A stretch of 64,000 nucleotides of DNA, from the NCBI GenBank assembly GCA_031771865.1, contig JASISA010000041.1, positions 2,232,001 through 2,296,000 on the forward strand, read 5' to 3'. The position numbers and the translations under genes were made by a program. Shown here piece after piece: positions 21,446 through 32,504 of the stretch (positions are counted from its first letter, which is position 1; each line of letters begins with the position of its first letter). The notes under the pieces are model-generated. The model saw only the letters and a list, made by a program, of their open reading frames with translations. It was not told where the DNA came from and searched no databases. Source of the DNA: Nothophaeocryptopus gaeumannii (taxonomy: Eukaryota; Ascomycota; Dothideomycetes; Mycosphaerellales; Mycosphaerellaceae).

Positions 21446-23803
21446 TCATAGCTTGAACGCAAAGTCCATATCAAACGTTCCGGTATTCTCCATCTGCCAC
21501 ATCGGAATATCGTCAATTTGTAGCCCGCTCTCCGGCTGTTGTTGTAATTGTTGCTCGCTCTCCAGGACCTCGCAGCAGGTTGTGAGTGCTGCGCGTGCAG
21601 CTTCGATGATGGAGCCGTCCGCCTGAGACATAGGACGCTCTTGCATCAAAGCTCCGATGTACGAGTCGGCACTGGAGATAAACACAAACGCTCGAGCTGC
21701 ATCCGAGCCTGCTCCTGCGCGAACTCTTCGTTCCAGTAGAATCTTGGTCTTGGATATGACATTCTTGAGCTCTCGTCGGCTGCCGCCGTCGGTGACTGGG
21801 AAACTGTTCTTCTCGAGCTCGCTGATCAAATCAAGACAAAGAGCGGCTGCCGCTTGCCATTGAACCAATGAGAAGTGCCCATGAGCAGAAACCATGAGGG
21901 TTGAAGCTTTCTCGATTTGGTGAGGCGAGTTGTTGGTCACGCCAGCTGTCGTAGAGGCCAAAATAGAAGCGGCGGCATCCATTCGCATGCGACGGCTAAA
22001 GTAATATTCCGGCTTTGAGCAAACTTGGTCGGCGAAAGGTCCGTGTAGAGCGGAGACGAATGGCCGGGTGAAGAGGTTGAGGACGTTCAGTTGAAAGATC
22101 GAAGCCTTCTTAGACGTGCGCATACTTCGCATCTCCGAGCTGCATGTTTCGGCAAGCTGAGAGGCTAACTCAAGACAGCCGTTATAGTCCGTAGACGAGC
22201 CTGGTGCATTTGTAGTCTGCAGGATTTGGAGCCGTAGACGCTGGGTTTTTGCCAAAGTGGTGAGAATGGTTGACGGAGTGAAGTCTGAGGCTTCATCGTT
22301 GCCAATGCATTCGTCATGGCAGTTCGATGGGGCCTTGCAATCATAGCCTTCTGGTGTCATGGGCACAGGAAGGCCTTCGTCATAGCAGTGCTGTAGGGAA
22401 AGCTCGAGCAGAGTAGCCCAAAGCCTGCGACGTATTTGCATCTCCTCTGGTGCCATGTCTGGATTGACCGACAAGGGATCTCGATGCATCCCAAGTTGAA
22501 CACCAAGGCGTGCTGGATCCTGATCTCCCATGATCCATCCTGCATTAGCGTTCGTCTCGGACCTTGGGTGGGTGTGACGTGCTAAGGCCAAGAGGCAAAG
22601 GATCTGGGCCATATCCACATCATTGACTCTCTTGCCTGACAAAACTTTGTGGGCGAGCCATTGAGCGGTGTGGGCAACCCATGACATCGCTCCTGCACGC
22701 GAGGCAGATACGTGTGCCAATGCATTCTCGTTATCAACCTGCACGCCGGACCCGAGGGCGATGATGACTAGCAGCTTGCAGGCGAACGCATCTTCTCCGT
22801 TGGTTGAAGTCATTCCAGAGGTCTGCCAGAAGCGTTGATACTCGGCGTGGAACGTGGGCACATGTACAATCCGTAAGGTGCTCTCCCAAGTATCTAGATA
22901 GGCACGAACGAATGAGTCGCAAACTGTTCTTGTTGGCAGCATTTGGAAGGCGGCATTTGAGTTCAAGCTTGCAGTGGACGTCCAGCTGAGGCTCAAAGTC
23001 CGTGATTCGCGATCTCGCCGAGCAGCATCAGTCAGGTTGACAAATTTGCTTAACAGGGCTCGCAGTCGTTCCTGGCCGGGAGATAATGAAATTTGACTGC
23101 TGTTGCTCATGCCCTGCAGCAAGAAGCGAATCTTGGAGCATCGTGTATATGCTTCTTTCCGGTAGTGATCCTTGGTGGTTTGAATCTCCTCGCTGGAGTC
23201 TGTGGTCGTGTAGCCAGAGTCAAAATCGACATCTGGTTGCAATTGCTGGTCTGGCGAAGTCATGACGGCTACGGGAGCTGGAGGTACAGTGAAGTCCGAC
23301 CAAGAGGCCTGATCGGATTCGAAGTAGGACCCACCCGATGTCGGCATAGCTAAAGCGGGAGTTGACTTTGGGCTATTGCAGGAAAACGACATCCAATCGA
23401 AGTTGTTTTCATCGAGACCATTATCAGTCTGCATGAGAACCGAAGACCAGTCCAGGTTTGTAAAGCTCGGGTCGATGTATTCGTTCCATTGCACGTGCTC
23501 AGGAGACCCTGAGGATGAGGATTGGGATTTGGCGTGCCGACTGCTGCTGGCTGCGGCAGACAATGGACTGCCAGAGCTGCTGCCACTGCTATTACTACGC
23601 TGCGTGCCGTTGTTGTAGACGCATGTGAGTCCCAAAGGTGATTTTGAGCATGGGCCGCAGGGATTGCCTGGTACAACTTTAATCTCTGTTTCACCTCGAC
23701 AGAGTTCCTGGGACATACCTCGATCACAACGCATCTTCCGTCGACGGCACTCAGTACAGGCCACAGCAGGTCGGCGTCTCTTGGAGATTGGCCCCGGATC
23801 CAT
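21446..23803 (-). CDS. Zn2Cys6 transcription factor of the cluster
   Basis: Predicted 768 aa after removing an in-frame 51-base intron (23668-23718: GTATGT donor, TACCAG acceptor). Splicing restores the classic finger ACTECRRRKMRCDRGNPCGPCSKS...CVY near the N-terminus; without it 17 extra residues would split the finger. A Ser-rich linker follows, then a fungal-TF middle homology region (FVRAYLDTWESTLRIVHVPTFHAEYQRFW, RRRLWATLLELSLQHCYDEGLPVPM). It sits inside the cluster, so a pathway-specific activator is the simplest role. The CGG-N6-CCG palindrome in the cluster's promoters is the site class such dimers bind. The match between this protein and that site is inference. Confidence 0.85.
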   Translation of the reverse strand: MDPGPISKRRRPAVACTECRRRKMRCDRGMSQELCRGETEIKVVPGNPCGPCSKSPLGLTCVYNNGTQRSNSSGSSSGSPLSAAASSSRHAKSQSSSSGSPEHVQWNEYIDPSFTNLDWSSVLMQTDNGLDENNFDWMSFSCNSPKSTPALAMPTSGGSYFESDQASWSDFTVPPAPVAVMTSPDQQLQPDVDFDSGYTTTDSSEEIQTTKDHYRKEAYTRCSKIRFLLQGMSNSSQISLSPGQERLRALLSKFVNLTDAARRDRESRTLSLSWTSTASLNSNAAFQMLPTRTVCDSFVRAYLDTWESTLRIVHVPTFHAEYQRFWQTSGMTSTNGEDAFACKLLVIIALGSGVQVDNENALAHVSASRAGAMSWVAHTAQWLAHKVLSGKRVNDVDMAQILCLLALARHTHPRSETNANAGWIMGDQDPARLGVQLGMHRDPLSVNPDMAPEEMQIRRRLWATLLELSLQHCYDEGLPVPMTPEGYDCKAPSNCHDECIGNDEASDFTPSTILTTLAKTQRLRLQILQTTNAPGSSTDYNGCLELASQLAETCSSEMRSMRTSKKASIFQLNVLNLFTRPFVSALHGPFADQVCSKPEYYFSRRMRMDAAASILASTTAGVTNNSPHQIEKASTLMVSAHGHFSLVQWQAAAALCLDLISELEKNSFPVTDGGSRRELKNVISKTKILLERRVRAGAGSDAARAFVFISSADSYIGALMQERPMSQADGSIIEAARAALTTCCEVLESEQQLQQQPESGLQIDDIPMWQMENTGTFDMDFAFKL

Positions 23804-25905
23804 GTTTGTTGAACAAGAACTTGGCAGGGAATGTCAACGGGGTATATGAATGTCAAGCTTCCGACCCAGCGTCTTGGAGCTCGTGTCAGCTGTGCAGTTT
23901 GGGATCACGACATGTTGCTGCAAGGTGCTGTGCAACGATGCTTATAATTAGTAGGATGCCGTGGGAATTCCGGGCAGGGGCCATCTCAGCAAGGGACCGA
24001 GACCACCAGCCTCAGGGTGCAGTTCAATACCATGCGTACTAACGCAGAGGCCGTGATTCGTCACAACTTCGTCGCGTGGAGCGCTAGTGCAATTCATCTC
24101 GAAGGCCTGAGATGCCGGATCGGACTAAACAGCTGCAACGGATAATCCTGCAGAGCATGGCCTTCAGTTTGAGCCTTCCGTTGAGTGCTAGCAAGAGGGT
24201 GCCTGTGGCCAGAGCGTCGAAGGTTTGTCGATTGCGTCAAATCCCATGTGCTTCACATGCGGATTTCGCGCGGAGTGTTGGTTCCAGTGGATACCTGATG
24301 TTCGGACGCCACTAAAGACCTGGCATAGATGATCATTTCGCATGGGTGTGCATTGCTGACAGCTAGAATTGGTTGTCCTTGAGATGGAGAACTGGGTTTA
24401 GCCCTCGTCAAACTCCAAGCTGGGCTAAGCACGAACAGAAGCGTGCGCAGTAAATACCATTTCCATGGTGCTTGCCTGACTGTCGGTCAAGCTCGCCAGC
24501 AGATACGCACGAGCTCTGCCTTTGGTAGAGGCGATTGCGCCACAACAGACAGGCGATCTCTTGTTCTACGCCCGTCAAGCTGCGATCACGGTCTACATTG
24601 CTGGATGAGGGTAGAGGCGTGGTAACAGCGCGGCAGATGCATATCCCGTTGGGAAATGGTGCAAGCAGCCCTGCGTCTTCGATTCGCGGGCAGGAAGGTG
24701 GACTGCAACCGCAACGAGGTTGTGCTTGTTCATCCTTCCAAGACCAACTGCTCAGAATAATTGCGTCTGCAGTGATACCAACTATCCGACGTTCCAATCA
24801 TTGGCGAAGCGGAGCATTAGGCAGGAAAACACCTGCAGAGAGGATTCGTATGGTAGCGGGGTGCGAGGCACAGTAACAGGCGGCTGGTGCTTCCGACAGA
24901 GCGAGAGATGCGGTCCAGGAACGCGAACGTCCCACTTGGTTGGCACACGTGGTCCAGGCAGTCCGAGCCAGCAATGCAGCAGCATGTGAAGGAGCAAGAA
25001 GTAGTTGGTGGAACCCAGTGACAGAGTCTGTTGATACCATTTGGGGCCGTTCAGCCCGGATCCGGATCTGGCGCAGATGCGCAAGGTGGGAAGCCCTGCC
25101 CGCAGCCAGCTGAGGTTGACTGCCTCCACATTACGTGCTCGTTTGGAACCGCATCCTGCGATCCACCTGCTGGTCTCATTGCAACCCATTTACCAAGCTG
25201 TCCAGAGGCTTCTGGAATTTGTGTCTCGGCAGGGGCCTTTTGATATTGGGAGCTGGACTGCGAGGACACCAATGCAGTCCGATCAGTGGATTGAGCTGAG
25301 AGTCGTCGTCGACGTCGAGACAGTCAAGACGTCAAGCAGTTGCCAAGTAACTTGCAACGAGCTTGCTCCAACCAAGCTCAATGATGAACCGCGCTGGACG
25401 GACAAGCTTTCGCGCTGTCCAACGTGTCAGAGAAAGTTTCGAAGAATCAACATATGAAGGAAAGTGTTGCAGAGTATTCTGAAGCGTCTGCAAATCAGGC
25501 AATGAGGACCCGTGCGTTCGGGAGGCGTACGCAAACATCCAACAGGATCGACGCTGCAAGGTCAGGATTCTAATCTGATATGCAGGGCCCGGTGAAAGCC
25601 TGTCGCAAAGAGACCATTAGCGGCTGGTTGGCCTTACGTCCTTTGTCAGCCAAGATCCTCGCATGTAATTGGTTAGGAAGTAGCTCACTGCTGTGAAGCG
25701 GAGTATTAAATGGACGAGGAATATTCCGTTTTCGTAGATAGCCAACAGTGAATGGCGCAGTGTTCAGCCCTCTGAGGAGCGTGCTCGCTTGCTCTGTTGC
25801 CCGAAGCACCCAGGGTTTCGTGGATGTCGGATTAGGCCTTGCGATTTCGTTGTAGCTGCTCAAGGTAAAAGGTCGCATAGTGGAACACTGTTCCAGCAGC
25901 CCTGC
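23804..25905. other. 2.1-kb gene-poor region
   Basis: No gene recognised on either strand; open frames are short and unlike known families. It must contain the regulator's promoter. ATATTCCG occurs at 25721-25728 inside AGGAATATTCCG, one base from the full palindrome, and CGGAGTATT lies just before it. The length is unusual in an otherwise tightly packed cluster and may mark a lost gene. Confidence 0.45.
25718..25728. promoter_or_regulatory. Near-palindromic cluster motif GGAATATTCCG
   Basis: Matches CGGAATATTCCG except for the first base (A instead of C). It lies between the 3' end of the SDR and the distant start of the regulator. Confidence 0.4.
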
Positions 25906-26987
25906 TCACTTGAGTGCAGTCTGCTTGTCTCTAATTTTCTCAAATACCTCAAGCGTATGCTCCCAGACGCGTTCAGCCATCGACTGTTCCCTATACTTTA
26001 TTAGCACGCCAGGAGTAGTAACTTCTTCACTGGCGGCACTGATCCGCCATGCACCAGGGCCGAACGTGTCAGTTGTCAACAGATAAGCTTGTCGGTCTCC
26101 GCAATCCTGTGCTTCCATTCCAAAAGCGCCCATTACCATTGACCCAACTCCGCGGAAGGAAGCTAGAGCCAACTTCCATGCGACTCCGGCAGAGTCTGGA
26201 GGTGTAAGCCTGCTGATCATCGTTGTCTTCACAATACCGGGAAACGCGTGCATGAAACTGATGCTCTGGTTGTCGGCCGCAAGTCGTTCAAACGCAAGAC
26301 TTGTCATGGTGGTGGTATGGCTGCCAATGCGGATGACAGACCAATTCTTCTCCAGCCCTAGATCATCACTGCGGATGGCCTCCTCTCTGCCGCCGTTCAA
26401 CACGCTCAGCACACGTGGACGTGATGACTGACGAAGCAAAGGGAGCAGATCATAGACCAAACGCATGCGGCCATAATATGAGATGGCGAAGCTCTGCTCG
26501 ATTCTCTCGGTTGTGACTACAGGACGATTAGTAGCTACAAGCCGCGCAGCGAGTGTGTCGTACGCGGTGGGCCGTTGAGGATTGCTTGGCCCATGTCGGT
26601 GCCCGGACTCATGTAGACATAGTCCACTTTGCTCTCGGCTCTGCCGATTTGGTTGCACGCAGCATCAATGTCCGAGAGTAATGAAACTTGGCTCTCAAGA
26701 AAGACAATCTTGTTGCTCGGGTTTAGCGACGTCAGCTTGGCTCTCTGGTCTGCGAACTTTGCTTCAGACCTGCCAAGCACGTAGAACGTTGACTTGTGCA
26801 GATTTTGCACCATTCGCTCCAGTGTGCCGGCACCAATGCCACCGGTCGCTCCGGTGAAGACGCCTGAGAAGGTCAGATCCGGTCTCGATCGAAGAAGATG
26901 GGCGGGCTGGTGGTTACCAACAAGCCCATGGTGTCCTTCCCCCGCATAGTGTGCATTCCACTGTCGGATGACATTCGTATTGACCAT
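25906..26987 (-). CDS. Short-chain dehydrogenase/reductase
   Basis: Predicted 344 aa, exons 26987-26564 and 26516-25906. The intron (26517-26563) has a GTACGA donor, a strong CTACTAATC branch and a TAG acceptor. ATG 26987 (MVNTNVIRQWNAHY) is chosen because it opens the conserved start. The cofactor loop is GATGGIGAGT (GxxxGxG), then VDYVYMSPG and the AISYYGRMRLVYDLLP helix that carries the Tyr region of this divergent SDR subfamily. Ketoreduction of a cluster intermediate is likely by context but unproven. I rejected the longer upstream open frame as 5' UTR. Confidence 0.8.
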
Positions 26988-27574
26988 GATAGCTGATGGC
27001 TGATGCCTTGTCAGGATGCTGACCTCCACTGAGGACGGATGAGACCGAGTCCAGGGCGCGTCGTATATCGTCCGGCGAGGTTGATTATTACGGTTGATGA
27101 CTTTCCGCAAGCTGTTCCGGGTCAAGCGTAGCTCAATATGGCGAGGCTGAGAGAGCGTGGGATGGTTGCATTAGTTGGCGCCGGCGAGCTGCTGAAGCAG
27201 GCGAGGCCCACCATCTTTAAGCGCCCGGAGCTCCATGGAGTGGCCGGCGCGCCTCAGGCTGCTTGTTTCGCGTACCGAGCGGCACATGCTCTGGCAGATG
27301 CATGTCTCTGCACCCAATGTCCGTGTATTGAGTGGTGGCACGGTGATGGATATACGCACAGGAGGAGGTGATGTTCTGAACACGGCCGCGTCCCGGCAGG
27401 ATGATCCATGATTACTCTACAGTACGTATTTCTTGGCAAAGTCTATCTTGGGACGCATCCTCCAACAACACCTCCACTCCCACCGCAGGCTTCTCGTCTC
27501 CAGCACACCGAACACCTTCATCCCACTATGGAAAATACCACCCACAGCCCGCGATGCCTTGCTCTCGACTAGCT
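26988..27574. promoter_or_regulatory. Upstream region of the SDR gene
   Basis: 587 bases between the SDR start and the 3' end of P450-3. No gene and no copy of CGGAATAT seen; TTCCG-N7-TTCCG lies near 27105-27121. Confidence 0.4.
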
Positions 27575-29196
27575 CTACTTGTGCAGCGCAATCTTTACCC
27601 CATTCTTGTTCGACGGCCCAATCCTCATCACCGCCGTGTACGGCTCTGGGTCTTGCGCCTCAAGACGCGAGTATGTCTTCGCTAGACGGACCAGCATATA
27701 CGCGGCCTCTGTCTGCACCATCATCTGTGCTGGGCAACGACGAGGGCCGCCTCCGTACGGAAGGAAGTTCCATGAACCTCGGAGGCCATCCCAGCGATCT
27801 GGCTTGAACTCATTCGAATCTTGACCCCAGACATCGGGATCGCGGTACATTACCGTCTTTTGCACAGTTACCACATCGCCCTTGCGGACATGCAATGGTG
27901 CTTGGCCGTTTCGGCCTCCTCCTTTTGGGAGGATGGTGTCGGTCAAGGCAGTCCGGATCTGTGTGACGTTGTTCGGGATCAGGCGATGGGTCTCGTTCAT
28001 GATCCCGTTGAGATGCTTCATGGTTCGCAGCAGCTCAAATGTCAATGGAGCTTCGCCAATGTCGGCGACTTCTTTCCGAAGCTTCTCCCACTCATTCGCG
28101 TGGCGAGCTAGGTACCAGATGCAGTTGCTCAGGAAGATCGAGGTTGTGTCGTTGTTCGGAACAATGATCAGGCACAGCTGCGATCGGAGCAGCTCCTCAT
28201 CCCGACAGTTGTTTGCCATCGACCACAGGAGGTCAGAGCGTTCTGGACCCACTGGCAGGCCCTGCTTGACACGCTGCTCGCGCTCATCGATCTCCTTGTA
28301 TGCGGCCCGGATGTGTGGGTTAATGAATGAGTGGACCTCATCGACAGCATCCAGCCACCAGCTCCAGTCGAAGAGCCACATGAAGCGGTATGTCTGCGCT
28401 CGAAGGCGGCCACCACGAAGAATCTTCACCATGCTGTGGAGCAGAGCGCCGTTCTTCTCGTCGATCATGGAGTCGGTGGATTTGCCGAGGATGTACTCGC
28501 TGGTCAAATCGAGGAACTACTGCTGGTTACCGAGGAAGTGCGCTGCATATGCTGACTACTTACCCAACGTTGAATCGAAGGTTGGACATCAAAGGTTTCG
28601 CCATCCTTGGGAAGCAGTGTCATGAACCGATCGCAAAAAGTGGAGATGCGATCGGTGTCAGTATACACATCGCGCTCAAAAAACGGCTTGATGAGAAACC
28701 TGCTCCAAGACCAGTCATCGCCATCCGTTGTGTTTACACCCTTGTCGGCAAATGGCATAGAGCCCTTGGAGTTACGTCGAATTGGCTCGACGCCAAAATC
28801 CTTCCAGTTGGACGCATAGACCGCCTTCAGGATCTCAGGCTCAATCGAGCAAATGAGGTTCATTCCCATGTACTGACTGCAATTAGTAGGTACTCTTCTA
28901 TGACTCGAGTCGATACTCACCTTGATCATGAAAGTCTTGGGCATGCCTTTGTGGAGATTGCTCAGCCATTCCAAATATCGATTGTTCTTCAGGGCATACA
29001 CCTGTGTGAGAAACATGTCCAAGCCAAACAGAGGATCCAACTGGAACTTGCGACGAATTGGCTGGCATCCATTCTCCTTCTCTTTCTTGAGCTCCTTGGC
29101 ATGTTTCGATAACCTGCCTAAGAGAAGTCCAAAGACGCCAACCGAAAGCAGAACGGTGACGAGCCTCTGCGGCGTGAGCAAAGCTTCAACGAGCAT
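27575..29196 (-). CDS. Cytochrome P450 (P450-3, CYP52-like)
   Basis: Predicted 508 aa, exons 29196-28921, 28872-28564 and 28516-27575. The first intron (48 bases) is resolved by using TCAG at 28873, which joins MIK to YMGMNLICSIEPEILKAVYA. The second is GTAAGT...CAGTAG, phase 0. It has an N-terminal anchor (LVTVLLSVGVFGLLLG), ExxR as ETHR in GIMNETHRLIPNN, and the heme loop PYGGGPRRCPAQ, where Ala replaces the usual Gly after Cys. The spacing and sequence resemble fungal CYP52-type hydroxylases. It is divergent from the methyltransferase-like gene, with CGGAATAT between them. Confidence 0.88.
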
Positions 29197-29721
29197 TTTG
29201 ACGTTCAGGGCCCGTTTCGACTCCAGGAATGTTGAATGAATGAAAGGGACTGTGAGCAGAAAGGAACGACTCTGGTAGGTCGAGCAGAGATTCTTTTTGC
29301 TTTACATCAATCGACAGCTCTCTTCATGCCACCTATCAGGTCGTCTACCGGGTTTTGATGCGGCTGACTCGGAATATGAAGTCGTGATAGGGCGAGATCG
29401 AACAGAAGATCCGAGTATTCCCCGGACGCCTGAAGGATCAACATGCCAATGGAAGGATTCTCCGCACGCAGGCCCACGACACATTTAGATCTACCGCTTG
29501 GCAATTGCTTGCATGGAATGAGTTCTCGCCGAGAGTGAGCCTATTCGCCGTTGTTGACTATATGGTCCAGCTCTCAGTGTTCGATAAACATACAGCTGCC
29601 ATACTGCGCCCAGCCCAGCTGAATTTCCCACCTTTACAAGAACGCCCCTGCTTTTCAACAAGCACTACAGCAGTCATCTTCTCAAGACCCATAGTCATTT
29701 ACACTTTCACCAATAGACTCA
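29197..29721. promoter_or_regulatory. Divergent promoter of P450-3 and the methyltransferase-like gene
   Basis: 525 bases between divergent starts, with CGGAATAT at 29370-29377 and the related CCGAGTATTCCCCGG at 29411-29425. Confidence 0.6.
29370..29377 (+). promoter_or_regulatory. CGGAATAT motif, P450-3/methyltransferase promoter
   Basis: Exact copy of the cluster 8-mer in a bidirectional promoter. Confidence 0.5.
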
Positions 29722-30703
29722 ATGGCTACCTCAACTGCCGTCATTACCAACGTCGCCCTCCCGACTCCGGTAGAATTCGAGGAGGAGAAGCAACACAAGC
29801 GTGCTCTTCAAGCATACTACGAATCATGGGAGTCTTACTTTGGCTACGAGCTCAGCCTAGGAGGAGCACAGCACTGGGGCTTCTCTAATAGCGATACTCT
29901 GTGGCCTTCAATTCCAGGTGCTATTGGCCGGTAAGCAGTCAAGTGCATTCCGGATTGGCTGCGTGCTCACTTTTCCCTCCAGTATGCAAGAGAAAGTCAT
30001 CTCCCTCCTTTCCCTCCCATCCGGCTCTCACGTCCTCGAAGCTGGCTGCGGCCATGCCAAAGTCGCCATCACCACCGCCCGCGCCGGCCTTCGCGTCACA
30101 GCTATCGACTGCTTAGACTACAACATCGAGCGGTCCCGCGCCAATGTCGAGCAAGCCAAGGACCTACCCAAAGACCAGCTCAAAGTAACGAAAATGGACT
30201 ACCAACACCTACAATGTCTCCCCACAGACTCCCTAGACGGAATCTATACCGTCCAAGCCCTAGGTCACGCGACCGACTTCAATCAAACGTTTGAGGGATT
30301 CTACAGGACCCTAAAACCCGGCGGCAAAATCGCCCTGATCGAAATGGAACGTCGCCTCCTCCACCCAGGTGAAGTCGCCCATGACAAAACCTCCAAGCAA
30401 CTCAAACTCGTCAACGAACTCTGCGTCTACCCCGGTAACGAAGCTACCAAAGAAGACTTTTTCAAAGAAGAGCTGGAGAGAGCTGGGTTTGTGGATGTAC
30501 AAGTTCATGATTACTCGGCGAATATTCTCCCGATGTGGAGGATATGTTTCTTGCTTTTGGTGGTGCCGTACTTCTTTGCGCAGTTGTTTGGGTTGGAAAG
30601 GTACTTTGTTACTATCACGGCGATCTGTACGGGGTGTTTGGGACAGGGGAGGTGGAGGTTTGTGGGTGTTAGTGCGAGGAAGCCTGGGCGGTTGATTGTT
30701 TAG
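29722..30703 (+). CDS. SAM methyltransferase-like protein (possible pericyclase)
   Basis: Predicted 309 aa, exons 29722-29930 and 29983-30703 (GTAAGC donor, CTCCAG acceptor). The Rossmann motif I is VLEAGCGHAKVAI, where the third Gly of the usual GxGxG is Ala; VTAIDCLDYNIE and LKPGGKIALIEME follow. The fold resembles Erg6/UbiE-type C-methyltransferases. A C-terminal hydrophobic stretch (MWRICFLLLVVPYFFAQLFG) suggests membrane contact. In ilicicolin H and leporin biosynthesis, proteins of methyltransferase fold act as SAM-dependent pericyclases, so a cyclisation role is as plausible as methyl transfer. The altered glycine-rich loop may matter but does not decide it. Confidence 0.8.
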
Positions 30704-31139
30704 CCGTGCTTTGAAATGGTACAATTTGCGTTTGCGTTGTACAGATTGCTCGACGTTCTCCGTCATTATTCCAAGCAGTACTCATGGCCTCCTCTTTTAG
30801 CTGTTCTGCATAATTCTAAGTCATTGGGCATACAGGGCGAGGACGAATAAGCCGCCTGGTACAGAAGGGACGACCCGGAACAACACGATATTCCGGCGTC
30901 CGTCCCCGTACGGAGATAAATACGGACCTTGTGGGCACCCATGACCGGGATATCCTACGGACTTACCGTGGCCCTTTGACATGTCGAATATGGAAATACT
31001 GGGTGGCCCTACCTGATCGGATTGTTGCTCCTGAGTGAAGGTCGACGCTTGGCTGCCTTCCACCTTGCACTGTCGAATCGTCTTCAAAGCCTACGGTACC
31101 AATACTAGCAGCGAACAACGACCCATCTCCTCCAGCAAA
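30704..31139. promoter_or_regulatory. Promoter region of the MDR dehydrogenase
   Basis: 436 bases with no gene. ATATTCCG lies at 30888-30895 within CCGGAACAACACGATATTCCGG, an imperfect inverted CCGGAA/TTCCGG arrangement. Confidence 0.55.
30888..30895 (-). promoter_or_regulatory. CGGAATAT motif, MDR promoter
   Basis: Exact reverse-complement copy of the cluster 8-mer, about 245 bases before the ATG. Confidence 0.5.
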
Positions 31140-32198
31140 ATGCCTCACGCAACAGAAAAACCCTCCCTTCAGAACGCCCTCGTTGTCCAAGAAGTCGGCA
31201 AACCTCTCGTCCTCGTCACAGACCACCCCGTCCCCGAACCCGGCCCAAACCAGGTTCAGTTGAAAGTCACTGTAGCCGGCCTCAACCCGCACGACCGCAA
31301 AGCCCGTGACACAGGCCTCTTCATATCCGACAACCTCCCCGCCGTCGGAGCCAACGATGTCGTCGGAACCATCACCAAGCTTGGCGAGAAGGTGACCAAA
31401 TTCCAAATTGGAGACCGTATCGTCTCGCAAGCCGGGATATCGAAAGGGTCTCTGCAGAACGGATTGCAAGAATATGCTGTCGCCGATGAAGTGGCGAGTT
31501 GTAAGGTGCCTGAGGGGGCGAGTGATGATGAAGCTGCTACTTTGCCATGTAATATTGTTGCGCCGCTTGTGGCGTTGTTTGGGAGTTTGGGGATTCCGGC
31601 GCCGTGGACGGCTGAGGCGGAGAAGTTCGATTATGCAGGCTCTTCTATCTTGATTGTGGGAGGAGGATCGAACTGTGGGAAATTTGCTGTTCAGCTCGCG
31701 AAGCTGGCTGGCATTGGGAAGATTACAGTGGTTGGAGGGAAGGAGGGGGAGTTGAAGGGGTTTGGGGCTACGAGAGTTATTGATCGACATGCTGGGCAGG
31801 AGGAGATTCTGAAGCAGATTAGAGATGTGGTGGGAGATGAGCTGCTTTATGCTTTCGATGCGGTCAACCCACCGGAGGGTCAGATTCTCGCCGCCAACGC
31901 TCTCTCGAGCCACAAGAAGGGCGCACTTGCTCGCCTCCTCCCAACGGGATCTGTCGATGAGTCCAAGGTCGTAGGCAAGAAGGCTGGCTTCGACCTTCGC
32001 AGCGTCTTTGGCGTTTCTCAAATGGTCCCGGATCTTGCAGGGCCTTTCTGGAATGCTTTGCCTGGTTATCTTGTGGCTGGAAAGATCAAACCGTTGAGTT
32101 ATGTGGTCAAAAAGGGCCTTACGGCGGACAATGTCAATGAGGTTCTAGATCGGTACAGGGACGGCGCTTCTGTCACCAAGACTCATATCCATCTGTAG
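31140..32198 (+). CDS. MDR-family dehydrogenase/enoyl reductase
   Basis: Intronless, 352 aa from ATG 31140 (MPHATEKPSLQNALVVQE). The order is that of medium-chain reductases: a GroES-like N-domain (AGLNPHDRKARDTG, GANDVVGTITKLGEKVTKFQIGDRI), then a Rossmann domain (ILIVGGGSNCGKFAVQLAKLAG). The usual zinc-ligand pattern GHE is absent, so it is probably a zinc-independent NADPH quinone or enoyl reductase type. It lies beside a second MDR enzyme, the trans-enoyl reductase, on the opposite strand. A second reductive step in the pathway is inferred from position and the promoter motif. Confidence 0.85.
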   Translation: MPHATEKPSLQNALVVQEVGKPLVLVTDHPVPEPGPNQVQLKVTVAGLNPHDRKARDTGLFISDNLPAVGANDVVGTITKLGEKVTKFQIGDRIVSQAGISKGSLQNGLQEYAVADEVASCKVPEGASDDEAATLPCNIVAPLVALFGSLGIPAPWTAEAEKFDYAGSSILIVGGGSNCGKFAVQLAKLAGIGKITVVGGKEGELKGFGATRVIDRHAGQEEILKQIRDVVGDELLYAFDAVNPPEGQILAANALSSHKKGALARLLPTGSVDESKVVGKKAGFDLRSVFGVSQMVPDLAGPFWNALPGYLVAGKIKPLSYVVKKGLTADNVNEVLDRYRDGASVTKTHIHL

Positions 32199-32504
32199 GT
32201 AGATAGAAGCTTGACGAGGCAACTGCATTGCATGATCCCAATGAACCTGAAGTTTTCTTGCACATGGGATGCAGGTGAGCTGGTATGGATTCTAAGGTCA
32301 GAGTAAGAGAATACAATGATCATGTTGATGACGGATTGCTAACGTTGCGACAGTGATCTTCGCTTCAAGGGTTTTGTAGCAGTTCAAAAAGCATTTGATG
32401 TCGCAAAGCCGGTCTTTCTCAAGGTCTCAAAGACGCAACGTCAACGGTTGAACCCTGCAGTGACACTGACCAGTCGAACAAGACATCTTGATATGGAAAT
32501 ATGA
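32199..32504. other. Convergent 3' spacer
   Basis: About 300 bases between the 3' ends of the two MDR genes; nothing recognised. Confidence 0.4.
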
